Of a DNA stretch of 64,000 bases, positions 18,481 to 27,286 are shown piece after piece (positions within the stretch are counted from its first letter, which is position 1; every line of letters starts with the position of its first letter). Source of the DNA: Catalinimonas alkaloidigena (GTDB lineage Bacteria > Bacteroidota > Bacteroidia > Cytophagales > Cyclobacteriaceae). Both the position numbers and the translations under genes were made by a program. Location of the stretch: contig NZ_JAQFIL010000001.1 in NCBI RefSeq assembly GCF_029504655.1, positions 563,001-627,000 of the forward strand, given 5' to 3'. The notes under the pieces are model-generated. The model was given only the letters and a program-made list of their open reading frames with translations. It did not search any database and had not been told where the DNA came from.

Positions 18481-19798
18481 AAAATATTTACCTACTATGT
18501 TATTAGCTGTTATGACGCTCCCCCTGTGGGCGCAATCTACGGACAGCTACTCCTTAGAAGAGGTGCTGGACAAAGCGCTGGAGAGAAATCTGAGCCTGAA
18601 AATCAGCCAACAAAACCAAACCTTGTTTGCGGAGCAGGTAAGAGAAGTTAAAAATAACTTCCTACCCAATATCAATCTAAATGCCCAGCATCAATACTAT
18701 TTTGATATTCCTACGCAGGTAGCACCGGCAGCAGCATTGGGGCTCGGAGGAGAAGGCGGGCCGGAATATATTCCACTTTCGTTTGGCCTGCCCCATCAAA
18801 CCAATATTAGTGCTCAGCTGCAGCAGGTAATCTATAACCCTCAGCTTCCGGTGGGGATTAAAGCCGCTCAAACAGGGCAGGATATAGCTGAGCTTCAGTT
18901 GCGGCAGTCAAAAGAAGAAGTGGTGTATGGTGTATCCAGTACCTACTATCAGGCGCAGTCTGTGGCCCAACAGATCAACTTACTTAACCAAAATATTAAT
19001 TCAATAGAGCGACTGGTGAAAATTACCGATTTGCTCAGACAGAATGACCTTGCCAAAAGCACTGATGTAGAGCGTCTTCAACTGAACCAGGCTAACCTTT
19101 CTAATCAAATGGCTAACCTTAAGGTGACTTATCAGCAGTTAATTAACGGGCTGAAGCTGATGACTAACACACCTATGTCAGAAGAGTTTGCCATTGATAC
19201 TGAGATACATGTGCAGGAAGAAGAAACGTTGGTATTGGTCGATAGTGTAACGCGTACTGATGTGGCACTGGCAGAGAAACAACTGGAAGTGCAGAGGCTG
19301 GAAGAGAAGCAGATTTTGGCGGGCTACCTACCCTCTGTATACGCTACTGGCGTTTATGGACAGACCGGTTTCGGAGAGTTTGACAAAGACTATTATGAGA
19401 TGTTCCCGGTCAGTTACGTAGGACTACAATTGTCAGTTCCCATTTTTGATGGGCTTAGCAAGCGTTCTCAACGTATGCAGAAGCAAATTCAGCAAAGCCA
19501 GACCCGCGACCAGATTGCCTTACTGGAACAGCAGGTAGAAAACGAAATTGCCAATGCTGTGGCAAGTCTGGAAACTCAGCAGCAGGCAGTAAGCATACAA
19601 AAAAGAGCCCTGGCCCTTGCTGAGAAGGTATATGACAATATGCAACTACAGTACAAAGAAGGGGTAAGCGGAGTAAGTGATGTCATTGACTCCGAAAACG
19701 AACTACGTCAGGCTCAGACTGACTACCTCACCGCCTGGGTTAAGCTCAAGCTGGCTGAACTGGAAATCAAGCAAGCTACTGGAAATCTAATAGAATAA
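18473..19798 (+). CDS. TolC-family outer membrane efflux channel
   Basis: The 441-residue protein starts with a signal peptide (MFKKYLPTMLLAVMTLPLWA, then Q-S). The body shows two homologous long coiled-coil halves of the outer membrane efflux protein family (SLEEVLDKALERNLSLKISQ near the start, QLQYKEGVSGVSDVIDSENE near the end). It forms the trimeric outer-membrane tunnel for the adaptor and pump encoded next. An in-frame TTG at 18434 would add 13 residues, but it lies inside an operator site and would spoil the signal peptide, so ATG 18473 is chosen. Confidence 0.93.
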   Translation: MFKKYLPTMLLAVMTLPLWAQSTDSYSLEEVLDKALERNLSLKISQQNQTLFAEQVREVKNNFLPNINLNAQHQYYFDIPTQVAPAAALGLGGEGGPEYIPLSFGLPHQTNISAQLQQVIYNPQLPVGIKAAQTGQDIAELQLRQSKEEVVYGVSSTYYQAQSVAQQINLLNQNINSIERLVKITDLLRQNDLAKSTDVERLQLNQANLSNQMANLKVTYQQLINGLKLMTNTPMSEEFAIDTEIHVQEEETLVLVDSVTRTDVALAEKQLEVQRLEEKQILAGYLPSVYATGVYGQTGFGEFDKDYYEMFPVSYVGLQLSVPIFDGLSKRSQRMQKQIQQSQTRDQIALLEQQVENEIANAVASLETQQQAVSIQKRALALAEKVYDNMQLQYKEGVSGVSDVIDSENELRQAQTDYLTAWVKLKLAELEIKQATGNLIE

Positions 19799-19837
19799 TC
19801 AACATATCAAGTAAAGAACCATTTAAGCAGAACATAT

Positions 19838-20908
19838 ATGAAAATCAATACCAAAGTTTGGAGATTCGTGATAGCCGGAGTCCTTCTGACTGTACTCGGT
19901 GCATGGACCTACACCTCACTAATGGATAACAAAGCAGCAGTAGAAGGTCGTGTATATGAAAGAGACTTTTCCCGTCGTACACCCGTACAGGTAGAAAAAG
20001 TTAGTAAAAAAGTATTGTCACAGTCTAAACGTTTGCTAGGCACATTTGAGCCTAATCGTGAGCTGGACGTAAAAGTACAGGCCCAGGGTGAAGTAGTAAG
20101 AGAGGCGATCAGTGAGGGGCAGAGCATAAAGCAAGGGGCACTTATTGCCAAAATTGACGATGACCAGCTACGTTATCAGCTTATTGCTGCAGAAGCAGAC
20201 CTCAAAGACGCACAACAGTCAGTGAGCAGATACCAGAACCTGACTGATAATGATGCGGTAGCGAAAGTACAGTTAGATAATGCCCAGCTTAGACTTGCCC
20301 GTGCTGAGAGCCAGGTAAAAGTTTTGAGAAAGCAGATCAACCAGACAGCGGTTACCGCTCCTTTTTCCGGAGTTGTTACTGAGAAAATGTTTGAAAAAGG
20401 TACTGTAGTATCTTCCGGCATGCCTCTGGCACATTTGGTAGAGCTATCTAAGCTTAAGCTAATAGTTCAGGTACCTGAAGCCGATCTTTTATCCTTCCGC
20501 GAAGGGCAGAACGTTACTGTGGTAACAGATGTACACCCATCGGCAAAATATGAAGGTACCATCAGCATGGTAGGTGCAAAAGGAGACAAAGCTCACAATT
20601 TTCCGGTACACATCACTGTAGCAAACTCTGAGGAGTATCCTCTGAGAGCAGGAATGTACGGTAGCCTGCAGTTTGAGAGCGATGACCAGACAGAAACGAT
20701 GGTAATTTCTCGCGAGGCGCTGGTAGGCTCTACCCAAAACGCAAGTGTATACAAAGTGAATGAGGGTGTAGCCTATAAGCAGCCTATCGTGATTGGTTCA
20801 ACTTCTGGCGAGGAGCTTGAAGTCATTTCCGGTCTGCAGATCAATGATCAGGTAGTAGTAAACGGACAAATCAACCTGAGCGACAGTACTGAAGTTGTGA
20901 TCCGCTAA
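19838..20908 (+). CDS. RND efflux periplasmic adaptor (HlyD/MFP family)
   Basis: The 356-residue protein has an N-terminal anchor (WRFVIAGVLLTVLGAW), a lipoyl-like half (VKVQAQGEVVREAISEGQSI), a short helical hairpin (about residues 108-160), the second lipoyl half (VTAPFSGVV) and beta-barrel plus membrane-proximal domains. It bridges the RND pump and the TolC channel. It lies 39 bp after tolC and 22 bp before the pump gene, so all three are one operon. Confidence 0.94.
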   Translation: MKINTKVWRFVIAGVLLTVLGAWTYTSLMDNKAAVEGRVYERDFSRRTPVQVEKVSKKVLSQSKRLLGTFEPNRELDVKVQAQGEVVREAISEGQSIKQGALIAKIDDDQLRYQLIAAEADLKDAQQSVSRYQNLTDNDAVAKVQLDNAQLRLARAESQVKVLRKQINQTAVTAPFSGVVTEKMFEKGTVVSSGMPLAHLVELSKLKLIVQVPEADLLSFREGQNVTVVTDVHPSAKYEGTISMVGAKGDKAHNFPVHITVANSEEYPLRAGMYGSLQFESDDQTETMVISREALVGSTQNASVYKVNEGVAYKQPIVIGSTSGEELEVISGLQINDQVVVNGQINLSDSTEVVIR

Positions 20909-20930
20909 CCCATCCCAAACAAAAGAATTT

Positions 20931-23900
20931 ATGAGTATCTCAGAAATATCCGTAAAACGCCCTACGCTGATTGTAGTACTGTTCCTGGTAACAGTACTGG
21001 CAGGGGTGCTGGCCTTTCCTAACATAGGCTATCAATTGATTCCTGACATTTCTGCTCCTACCATCACCATTACTACTATCTATCCGGGAGCTTCTCCCAG
21101 CGAAGTAGAAAATAGTGTAACCCGTGAAATTGAGGATGCAGTAGCAGACCTGGAGCGTATAGATGATATTACCTCAAAATCTCTGGAAAGTGCTTCTCTG
21201 GTAATTGTAAACTTTGAAGCAGGCACCGATATAAACCAAAGGGTAGAGGAGGCACAGCGTAATATTAACAATGTGCTCAGCGAACTTCCAGAGGATGCAG
21301 AAGCACCATCTATCTCAAAAGTATCGCCTAGTGACCTGCCCATCATGCAGATTAGCGCTACTTCCAGCCTAAGTAGTAAGGTGTTCTATAATGAGATGGA
21401 AGACCAGATTGTACCTGAGCTACAGCAGATAGAAGGTGTGGCAGAAGTAAGCCTGTTGGGGGGAGAAGAGCGCGAGATAAAAGTGGCAGTAGACCCAGGT
21501 AAACTAGAGTATTATGGAGTTTCCCTTCTGCAAGTGAGCCAGGCCATCAACCAGGCTAATATGGAATTTCCGACAGGAAGTGTGAAGAATGAAGGAGATG
21601 AAATTACTGTAAGGCTGGCCGGTAAATTTACTGATCTTGAGCAGATCAGAGAGCAGATAGTAGTTGCCGGTGAAGGTGGTAGTCAAATCAGAGTGCGTGA
21701 TGTAGCAGAAGTTACTGATGGCACTAAAGATACTGAGAGTATCGCTCGTTTAAATGGTGCAAATGCCATTGCGCTTAGAGTACAGAAGCAGAATGATGCC
21801 AATACTGTAGATGTGAGTGAAGCTATTCGTGATCAGCTTGTTGAGTTGGAAGCACGCTATGCCGACAGCAACCTTAAGTTTGATGTTGCCCAGGACGAGT
21901 CCGAATTTACACTGGAAGCGGTAGAAGCGGTGCTTCATGATTTGGTTATCGCTATTATACTGGTTGCTGTGGTGATGTTATTCTTCCTGCACAGTTTCAG
22001 AAACGCACTCATCGTAATGATTGCCATACCAGTATCCCTCATCTCTACTGTTGCCTTTATGTACATGATGGGCTATACTTTTAACCTGATGACCTTATTG
22101 GCCATGTCACTGGTAATTGGTATTCTGGTGGATGACTCTATCGTGGTATTGGAAAACATCTACCGACATATGGAGATGGGCAAGAAGCCTTATAAAGCAG
22201 TGCTGGATGGTACTAAAGAAATTGGGCTTACCGCACTTTCCATCACCCTGGTAATTGTGATTGTGTTTATACCGGTGACCATGGTTGAGTCACTGATAGC
22301 TGATGTATTCCGCCAGTTCTCATGGACGGTAGCCATCGCCACCCTCTTTAGCTTATTGGTGTCCTTTACATTAATTCCATGGCTGATGTCACGCTTCTCT
22401 AAGCTTACTCATCTGAATCCTAAAAATCCGCTACAATGGGTACTGATTCAGTTTGAGAAAGGACTAAGCAACTTAAATGACTTCTATGAAAGTACGCTGA
22501 AGTGGACGCTTGGCCGTAAGTGGGTAGTTGTAACCATAGTCATCTTACTTTTTGGTTTTACTGGCTGGGTCGGTAGCCTGGGGATCATCGGTCAGGAGCA
22601 GTTCTCTTCTGGTGACAAAGGAGAATTTACGCTGAGCTTAGAATATGACAAGAGCACTTCAGTTCGTAGTAATAACCTTGCTACTTACGAAATAGAGCAG
22701 TGGCTGCTGGAAAAAGAAGAAGTAGTATCTGTATTGGCCAACATAGGTGGACCTAGTGTAGGTGTAGGAAGTACTGGTCTGGGTAATCCTTATTTATCTG
22801 AGCTTACTGTAAAGCTGGTAGACAAAGCTGACCGTAGTACGAGCACGGAGCAGTTTATGATCGGTGTGATGGAAGATGCACGTGAGCAGTTTAGTGGCGT
22901 GGAAGTTGGTGCTGCAGTAAGCGGCATGGTACAGTCAGGTCGTGCACCTATAGAGCTCACACTGAGCGGAGGCGACTATGATAAACTGGTAGCGAGTGGA
23001 GAGAAGCTAAAAGAACTGATAGAGCGCACACCAGGAGCAAATGATGTAAGCGTATCTGTGGAGAGTGGAAAACCTGAAGTGTCCGTAGAAATTGACCGTG
23101 ATAAAATGTCTGAGTTGGGACTCAATATTGCCATGGTAGGAGCTACTTTGCAGAATGCATTCAGTGGTAATGACGATAGCGAGTTTCGTGATGGCGATTA
23201 TGAGTACGACATACGCATTCAACTGGATGAATTTAATCGGCAGAACCCTGAAGATGTTAAGAATATTCTTTTTGTCAACAACAGTGGAGGGTCGGTTAAG
23301 CTGTCACAATTTGCGACAGTGAGCCAGTCAAGTGGGCCTTCAGTGCTTGAGCGTAAAGATCGTCGCCCTTCAGTTACTGTAACTTCCTATGCCCTGGGCG
23401 TTCCTTCCGGTACACTTGCTCAAAGTATAGAGGCGAAAATGGCTGGTGCTGACTTTATGAAAGATGTGGGCTACGTATGGGGGGGAGATATCAAAGGGCA
23501 GAATGAGAGCTTTGGCGCTTTAGGCACTGCTTTTGGTATCTCACTGATCCTGATTTATCTCATCCTGGTAGCGCTATACGATAACTTTATCTATCCTTTT
23601 GTCGTGTTGTTCTCCATACCTGTAGCTCTGATTGGTTCATTTCTGGCCCTGGCCCTTTCTATGTCTACCATGAGCGTGTTCGCTATTCTGGGGGTGATCA
23701 TGTTACTGGGGCTGGTAGCCAAGAATGCGATTCTGATCGTGGACTTTGCCGGACAGCTAAAGTCTGAAGGCCTAGGCACTCGCGAGGCAGTAATCAAGGC
23801 AGGGAAAGAACGCCTGCGCCCCATCCTGATGACTACCCTGGCGATGGCAATCGGTATGCTGCCCATTGCGCTGGCAGATGGAGCTGGCGCTGAATGGAAA

Positions 23901-24062
23901 AATGCAATGGCCTGGGTAATCATAGGAGGCTTACTTTCTTCACTGGTACTCACCATTTATGTTGTACCTGTGGCTTATGATTTTGTGGATTGGGTAAAAG
24001 ATATAATAAGTGACTTTACTCAGAAAAAGGAGCGGTCAAGAAAAAAATTAGAAAAAGTCTAA
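20931..24062 (+). CDS. RND-family efflux permease (AcrB/CzcA-like)
   Basis: The 1043-residue protein has the usual RND design of twelve membrane helices and two large periplasmic loops. The start is typical (M-S-I-S-E-I-S-V-K-R-P-T). TM4 contains SLVIGILVDDSIVVLENIYR with the paired proton-relay aspartates. The length fits hydrophobic-drug (HAE1-type) pumps. The gene closes the tetR-tolC-adaptor-pump cluster and is followed by a terminator. Substrates are not predictable from sequence. Confidence 0.95.
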   Translation: MSISEISVKRPTLIVVLFLVTVLAGVLAFPNIGYQLIPDISAPTITITTIYPGASPSEVENSVTREIEDAVADLERIDDITSKSLESASLVIVNFEAGTDINQRVEEAQRNINNVLSELPEDAEAPSISKVSPSDLPIMQISATSSLSSKVFYNEMEDQIVPELQQIEGVAEVSLLGGEEREIKVAVDPGKLEYYGVSLLQVSQAINQANMEFPTGSVKNEGDEITVRLAGKFTDLEQIREQIVVAGEGGSQIRVRDVAEVTDGTKDTESIARLNGANAIALRVQKQNDANTVDVSEAIRDQLVELEARYADSNLKFDVAQDESEFTLEAVEAVLHDLVIAIILVAVVMLFFLHSFRNALIVMIAIPVSLISTVAFMYMMGYTFNLMTLLAMSLVIGILVDDSIVVLENIYRHMEMGKKPYKAVLDGTKEIGLTALSITLVIVIVFIPVTMVESLIADVFRQFSWTVAIATLFSLLVSFTLIPWLMSRFSKLTHLNPKNPLQWVLIQFEKGLSNLNDFYESTLKWTLGRKWVVVTIVILLFGFTGWVGSLGIIGQEQFSSGDKGEFTLSLEYDKSTSVRSNNLATYEIEQWLLEKEEVVSVLANIGGPSVGVGSTGLGNPYLSELTVKLVDKADRSTSTEQFMIGVMEDAREQFSGVEVGAAVSGMVQSGRAPIELTLSGGDYDKLVASGEKLKELIERTPGANDVSVSVESGKPEVSVEIDRDKMSELGLNIAMVGATLQNAFSGNDDSEFRDGDYEYDIRIQLDEFNRQNPEDVKNILFVNNSGGSVKLSQFATVSQSSGPSVLERKDRRPSVTVTSYALGVPSGTLAQSIEAKMAGADFMKDVGYVWGGDIKGQNESFGALGTAFGISLILIYLILVALYDNFIYPFVVLFSIPVALIGSFLALALSMSTMSVFAILGVIMLLGLVAKNAILIVDFAGQLKSEGLGTREAVIKAGKERLRPILMTTLAMAIGMLPIALADGAGAEWKNAMAWVIIGGLLSSLVLTIYVVPVAYDFVDWVKDIISDFTQKKERSRKKLEKV

Positions 24063-24079
24063 CAAAAAAAGGATGCTAA

Positions 24080-24110
24080 GGGTAACGTACATCTGCGTTA
24101 CCCGTATTTT
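24080..24110 (+). terminator. Rho-independent terminator of the efflux operon
   Basis: GGGTAACG (24080-24087) pairs perfectly with CGTTACCC (24096-24103); a short T-rich tail follows. Confidence 0.75.
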
Positions 24111-24132
24111 CTAAAAGTAAATTTATAAGATT

Positions 24133-24297
24133 ATGACTGACGTATACCATATAAAAGCAGAGATCGCTATGCAGTATGAGCATGGCTGGACTATTGCACA
24201 GGATAATTTCAATCGTTATCTGCATGAGCAAAGCAGGTACGGAAACCCGGGAAAAAAAGTGAGGAGAAACTTTATGTCCTCCGCAGTGAATAAATAA
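24133..24297 (+). CDS. Small hypothetical protein (54 aa)
   Basis: The frame ATG 24133 to TAA 24297 encodes a charged 54-residue protein (starts MTDVYHIKAEIAMQYEHGWT). It is soluble, with no signal and no recognised domain. It lies between the efflux operon terminator and an insertion sequence, where small spurious frames are common, so it may not be a gene. Confidence 0.3.
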   Translation: MTDVYHIKAEIAMQYEHGWTIAQDNFNRYLHEQSRYGNPGKKVRRNFMSSAVNK

Positions 24298-24347
24298 ACG
24301 CCAACCCGGAGTTTATCAATCCCATGGGAAAAACTGATTTTTATAGG

Positions 24348-24368
24348 AAGAGCTTCGGCTCTTTCTTT
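24348..24368 (+). terminator. Hairpin with UUCG loop, possible terminator
   Basis: AAGAGC (24348-24353) and GCTCTT (24358-24363) enclose TTCG, a very stable tetraloop, with a short pyrimidine tail. It sits 30 bp before the insertion sequence and may end transcription of the 54-codon frame. Confidence 0.45.
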
Positions 24369-24391
24369 GGTTAATACACCTGAATCAGCAA

Positions 24392-24400
24392 GTCCACGAG
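24392..24400. repeat. Target-site duplication, left copy
   Basis: GTCCACGAG here is repeated directly at 25808-25816, on either side of the IS4-family element. Confidence 0.85.
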
Positions 24401-25807
24401 CTATTCATGTCTTATAAAAGTTGTAAATTAGGTTGAAAAAAAAGGGAGGTAAACAGATGGAAGAGAGTTGGGGCATGCAAGAGTTTATGGGAAGTGCAGT
24501 AGAAGATAAACGCGAGGCAAAGAGTTTGTCACTGATGGCTGATCGTCTTTTAGCTAACCCTGAGCTTTCCTTTAGTAGTGCAGTAGGAGAGAATTTCCGT
24601 AAATCAGCCTGGCGGATATTTTCCAAACAGGAAGTAGACGTCAGCTACGGCCACTATAGGCAAACGAGCAAGCGCTGTGCCGACCAGGATGTGGTTTTGG
24701 TGAGTCAGGATACAACAGACTTGAATTATGCCAGTCATGTCGCTACTGAAGGTCTGGGCGACTTAGGCGGCAGTCATGTAAATCCAGGGCTTTGCCTGCA
24801 TACGGCCATGGCTCTGAGTGAGCAGGGAACGGCTTTGGGCCTGGTAGGACAAAAGCTGTGGCCTCCCCAATCCACAGGACGTACAAAGCAGGTGCAGTTT
24901 TATCCTTTAGAAGAAAAAGAAAGTTATCGGTGGGTAGAAGCCCTACAGTGGGTGGATCAGCATTTAGCTAAAGCCAAGAAGGTGATCGTAATCTCCGACA
25001 GAGAATCTGATTTTTATGAGTACATGGCTGCTCGCCGCTCCAAACATGTAGAATTACTCTTCAGGGCACATCATCTCAACCGAAAGGTGCATTATGAGCA
25101 AGAAAAGATGCTTCTTAAAGAAGTGGTTTTTCCCAATACTACTAAAGTAGAAGTTTACCTGCCCAGGACCAGCAAGAGAAAAGAGCGTAATGCTAAGCTG
25201 CAGGTAAGCTGGGGTAAGATCACATGCCCTGTCCCTACTTATAAAAAAGGAGAAGATATTGACTTATGGGTGGTAGTAGCTCAAGAAACACATACTCCGG
25301 CAGGAGAAGAACCGCGCAGCGAACCGCCTCTGCTATGGTATTTACTCACTACCATCAATATAGAAGATCAAGCTGCTGCTTTGCTGATGATAGATTATTA
25401 CCGGAAACGATGGGTGATTGAACGCTGGCATATGGTGCTGAAGAGTGGTATGCAGATAGAAAAGCTACAGTTTGATACTTTCACACGACTATCTCATGCC
25501 ATTGCTATGCTCTGTATTGTAGCCTGGCAATTGATCTGGCTTAAGCATCTGGCAGCAGAAAGTGCCCAATTAGCTGCAGAGAAAATATTTGAACCGCTAC
25601 AAATAGAAGTCTTAGAAAAGCATAGTGGCAGAAAAGAACTCAGTGTACAGCAGGCATTGATCATCATCGCTGCCCTGGCCGGGTTTACGCCTACTAAAAA
25701 GCAGCCCTTCCCTGGAGAAAAAACCATGTGGAGAGGGTGGGCCATCTTCTCTCAACTCTGCCATGGATACCTTCTCGCTTCGCAGATAAATTATGAGACA
25801 GGATAAG
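24401..25807 (+). mobile_element. IS4-family (IS50-like) insertion sequence
   Basis: The 1407-bp element is bounded by imperfect inverted repeats. The left end CTATTCATGTCTTATAA and the right end (reverse complement) CTTATCCTGTCTCATAA match at 13 of 17 positions, and both resemble the Tn5/IS50 ends. It is flanked by a perfect 9-bp direct repeat GTCCACGAG, the duplication size expected for this group. It holds one intact transposase gene, so it may still be active. It ends 17 bp before the start of the tetR-like gene at 25825. Confidence 0.9.
24457..25806 (+). CDS. IS4-family DDE transposase (Tn5-like)
   Basis: The 449-residue transposase has an N-terminal Tn5-type DNA-binding region (EESWGMQEFMGSAVEDKREA). 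The DDE triad lies in VLVSQDTTDLNY (first Asp), KVIVISDRESDFYEY (second Asp) and the YREK signature Y-x2-R-x3-E-x6-K within YYRKRWVIERWHMVLK (Glu). ATG 24457 is chosen over the in-frame TTG 24433 because a strong Shine-Dalgarno, GGGAGG, lies just before it, which is unusual in this genome. The stop codon overlaps the right terminal repeat region. No frameshift or nonsense change is seen. Confidence 0.94.
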   Translation: MEESWGMQEFMGSAVEDKREAKSLSLMADRLLANPELSFSSAVGENFRKSAWRIFSKQEVDVSYGHYRQTSKRCADQDVVLVSQDTTDLNYASHVATEGLGDLGGSHVNPGLCLHTAMALSEQGTALGLVGQKLWPPQSTGRTKQVQFYPLEEKESYRWVEALQWVDQHLAKAKKVIVISDRESDFYEYMAARRSKHVELLFRAHHLNRKVHYEQEKMLLKEVVFPNTTKVEVYLPRTSKRKERNAKLQVSWGKITCPVPTYKKGEDIDLWVVVAQETHTPAGEEPRSEPPLLWYLLTTINIEDQAAALLMIDYYRKRWVIERWHMVLKSGMQIEKLQFDTFTRLSHAIAMLCIVAWQLIWLKHLAAESAQLAAEKIFEPLQIEVLEKHSGRKELSVQQALIIIAALAGFTPTKKQPFPGEKTMWRGWAIFSQLCHGYLLASQINYETG

Positions 25808-25816
25808 GTCCACGAG
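25808..25816. repeat. Target-site duplication, right copy
   Basis: GTCCACGAG, identical to 24392-24400. It lies 8 bp before the ATG of the tetR-like gene. Confidence 0.85.
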
Positions 25817-25824
25817 TTGCTATC

Positions 25825-26361
25825 ATGATTTCAGAAAATAAAAAAGAACATATCCTGACGAATGCACTGGCGTTGATTAAGCAAAGCGGTGTAATTCATA
25901 CCACCATGGATATGGTTGCTGCGCAGTCAGGGGTATCTAAAAAGACGCTTTACGCCTACTTTTCCAATAAAAAGGTATTGCTTGCAGAGGCATTGGAGAT
26001 GGAGGCTACCCTTTTAAGACAGGAGCTTGATAAGCCTGTGTATCCCAAAATGTCTTTGACTGACTACTGGTGCAGAACATTGCATATTGTAAGCGACCGC
26101 TTATCAGGATATTCTCCCCAACTGATGGAGGAGTTTACGGATTACTTTCCTCTGAAACATTGGGCGGATGAACAAAAAAAACTGGTGCTGGAACTGATAT
26201 TAAAGAACACCACCAATCTGGAAGTTCGGCAAAAAGTGGAAATACTGTTTCGCTCATTTTTAGCTTTGATAGGGAGAAGTATTGTACAAAAAGGGTTTTA
26301 TTTTAATAAGGAAGCCCTTGAAAAAACAGTAATACCCTTTTATTGTAAAGGTGTGGAATAA
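25825..26361 (+). CDS. TetR/AcrR family transcriptional regulator
   Basis: The 178-residue protein has a TetR-type helix-turn-helix (TTMDMVAAQSGVSKKTLYAY, residues 26-45, followed by the F-S-N-K-K-V-L-L turn) and a divergent helical C-terminal domain. Its original leader and promoter are now separated from it by the insertion sequence ending at 25807, only 17 bp upstream, so expression may depend on outward reading from the element or be lost. Its targets are unknown. It does not share sequence beyond the DNA-binding region with the regulator at 17711. Confidence 0.88.
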   Translation: MISENKKEHILTNALALIKQSGVIHTTMDMVAAQSGVSKKTLYAYFSNKKVLLAEALEMEATLLRQELDKPVYPKMSLTDYWCRTLHIVSDRLSGYSPQLMEEFTDYFPLKHWADEQKKLVLELILKNTTNLEVRQKVEILFRSFLALIGRSIVQKGFYFNKEALEKTVIPFYCKGVE

Positions 26362-26454
26362 GAATTATTTACGATACTCGTGAAGTGATCCTTCGCTTAT
26401 TTAATTCTTCAGTGCTGGCACATCAAGCATAATGCTAAAAACAATCAGTCAAAG

Positions 26455-26462
26455 TATCTTTG
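26455..26462 (+). promoter_or_regulatory. -7 element of the TrkA-C gene
   Basis: TATCTTTG fits the Bacteroidota -7 consensus. It overlaps the upstream TTG start candidate at 26460, so translation must begin at ATG 26493, giving a leader of about 24 nt. Confidence 0.55.
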
Positions 26463-26492
26463 TTATATCTAAAAAGTATATACCAAAGACAA

Positions 26493-27281
26493 ATGACATC
26501 CGTACTAACCTTAATCATCATTATCTCTATCTCAATATTGGTGACGCGCTTTGCTACCATGTCACTGATACATACCGGACTTTCCGAGCAGACAGCGCGC
26601 TTTCAGGCTCGTTCTGCCTTCACAGGTGTTGGCTTTACTACTCGTGAGTCAGAGCGAATTGTTGCTCATCCTGTGCGTCGCCGTATCATTATGGTTTTGA
26701 TGTTACTCGGTAATGTAGGGATTGTTTCGGTATTGGCTACCCTCGTACTTACGTTTGTTGACGATCAGGCCGGGGCATCCGAATGGTTAGAGAAAATGGC
26801 TACCCTCATCGGAGGGCTGGGTTTGATCTGGGGCCTTTCCAAAAGTAAATGGGTAGACAGAGGGCTGTCCCGCTGGATTAATCATTTGCTGAATAAGTAT
26901 ACAGATATCAAAGTAAGGGATTATGCCGGTATACTTCATCTTTCCGGTGAATACGAGATCACTGAAATGCTGGTAGACAGTAAACACTGGATGACTGACA
27001 AGCCTCTGAGGGTGCTTAACCTCCGGCAGGAGGGGCTTAACCTGATTGGCGTAGAACGTGAAGACCGTACGTATGTGGGCTTACCCAATGGTGATACGGT
27101 GATCAGGGAGGGCGATACCCTGATTTTGTATGGCCGTGAATCGGCCCTCAAATTATTGAGCGAACGTAAAAAAGGAAGAGCAGGCGTAATGAATCGTCAA
27201 CAGGCCATCTCGGAAAATATGGAAGCAGAGCGCAGGGAAGCTATAGCTGAGCAGAAGTCCAATGAGGCTACTAAAGTCTAA
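26493..27281 (+). CDS. Membrane protein with TrkA-C (RCK_C) domain
   Basis: The 262-residue protein has a first membrane helix (VLTLIIIISISILVTRFA), a loop with QARSAFTGVGFTTRESE that resembles the pore-loop region of Trk/Ktr potassium transporters, then two further helices. The C-terminal 80 residues form a TrkA-C domain (KPLRVLNLRQEGLNLIGVER, later I-R-E-G-D-T-L-I-L-Y-G), which binds small ligands such as cyclic dinucleotides in related proteins. It is probably an ion-transport-related or regulatory membrane protein; its exact role is unknown. It converges with the bestrophin gene, 5 bp apart. Confidence 0.82.
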   Translation: MTSVLTLIIIISISILVTRFATMSLIHTGLSEQTARFQARSAFTGVGFTTRESERIVAHPVRRRIIMVLMLLGNVGIVSVLATLVLTFVDDQAGASEWLEKMATLIGGLGLIWGLSKSKWVDRGLSRWINHLLNKYTDIKVRDYAGILHLSGEYEITEMLVDSKHWMTDKPLRVLNLRQEGLNLIGVEREDRTYVGLPNGDTVIREGDTLILYGRESALKLLSERKKGRAGVMNRQQAISENMEAERREAIAEQKSNEATKV

Positions 27282-27286
27282 AGGTG

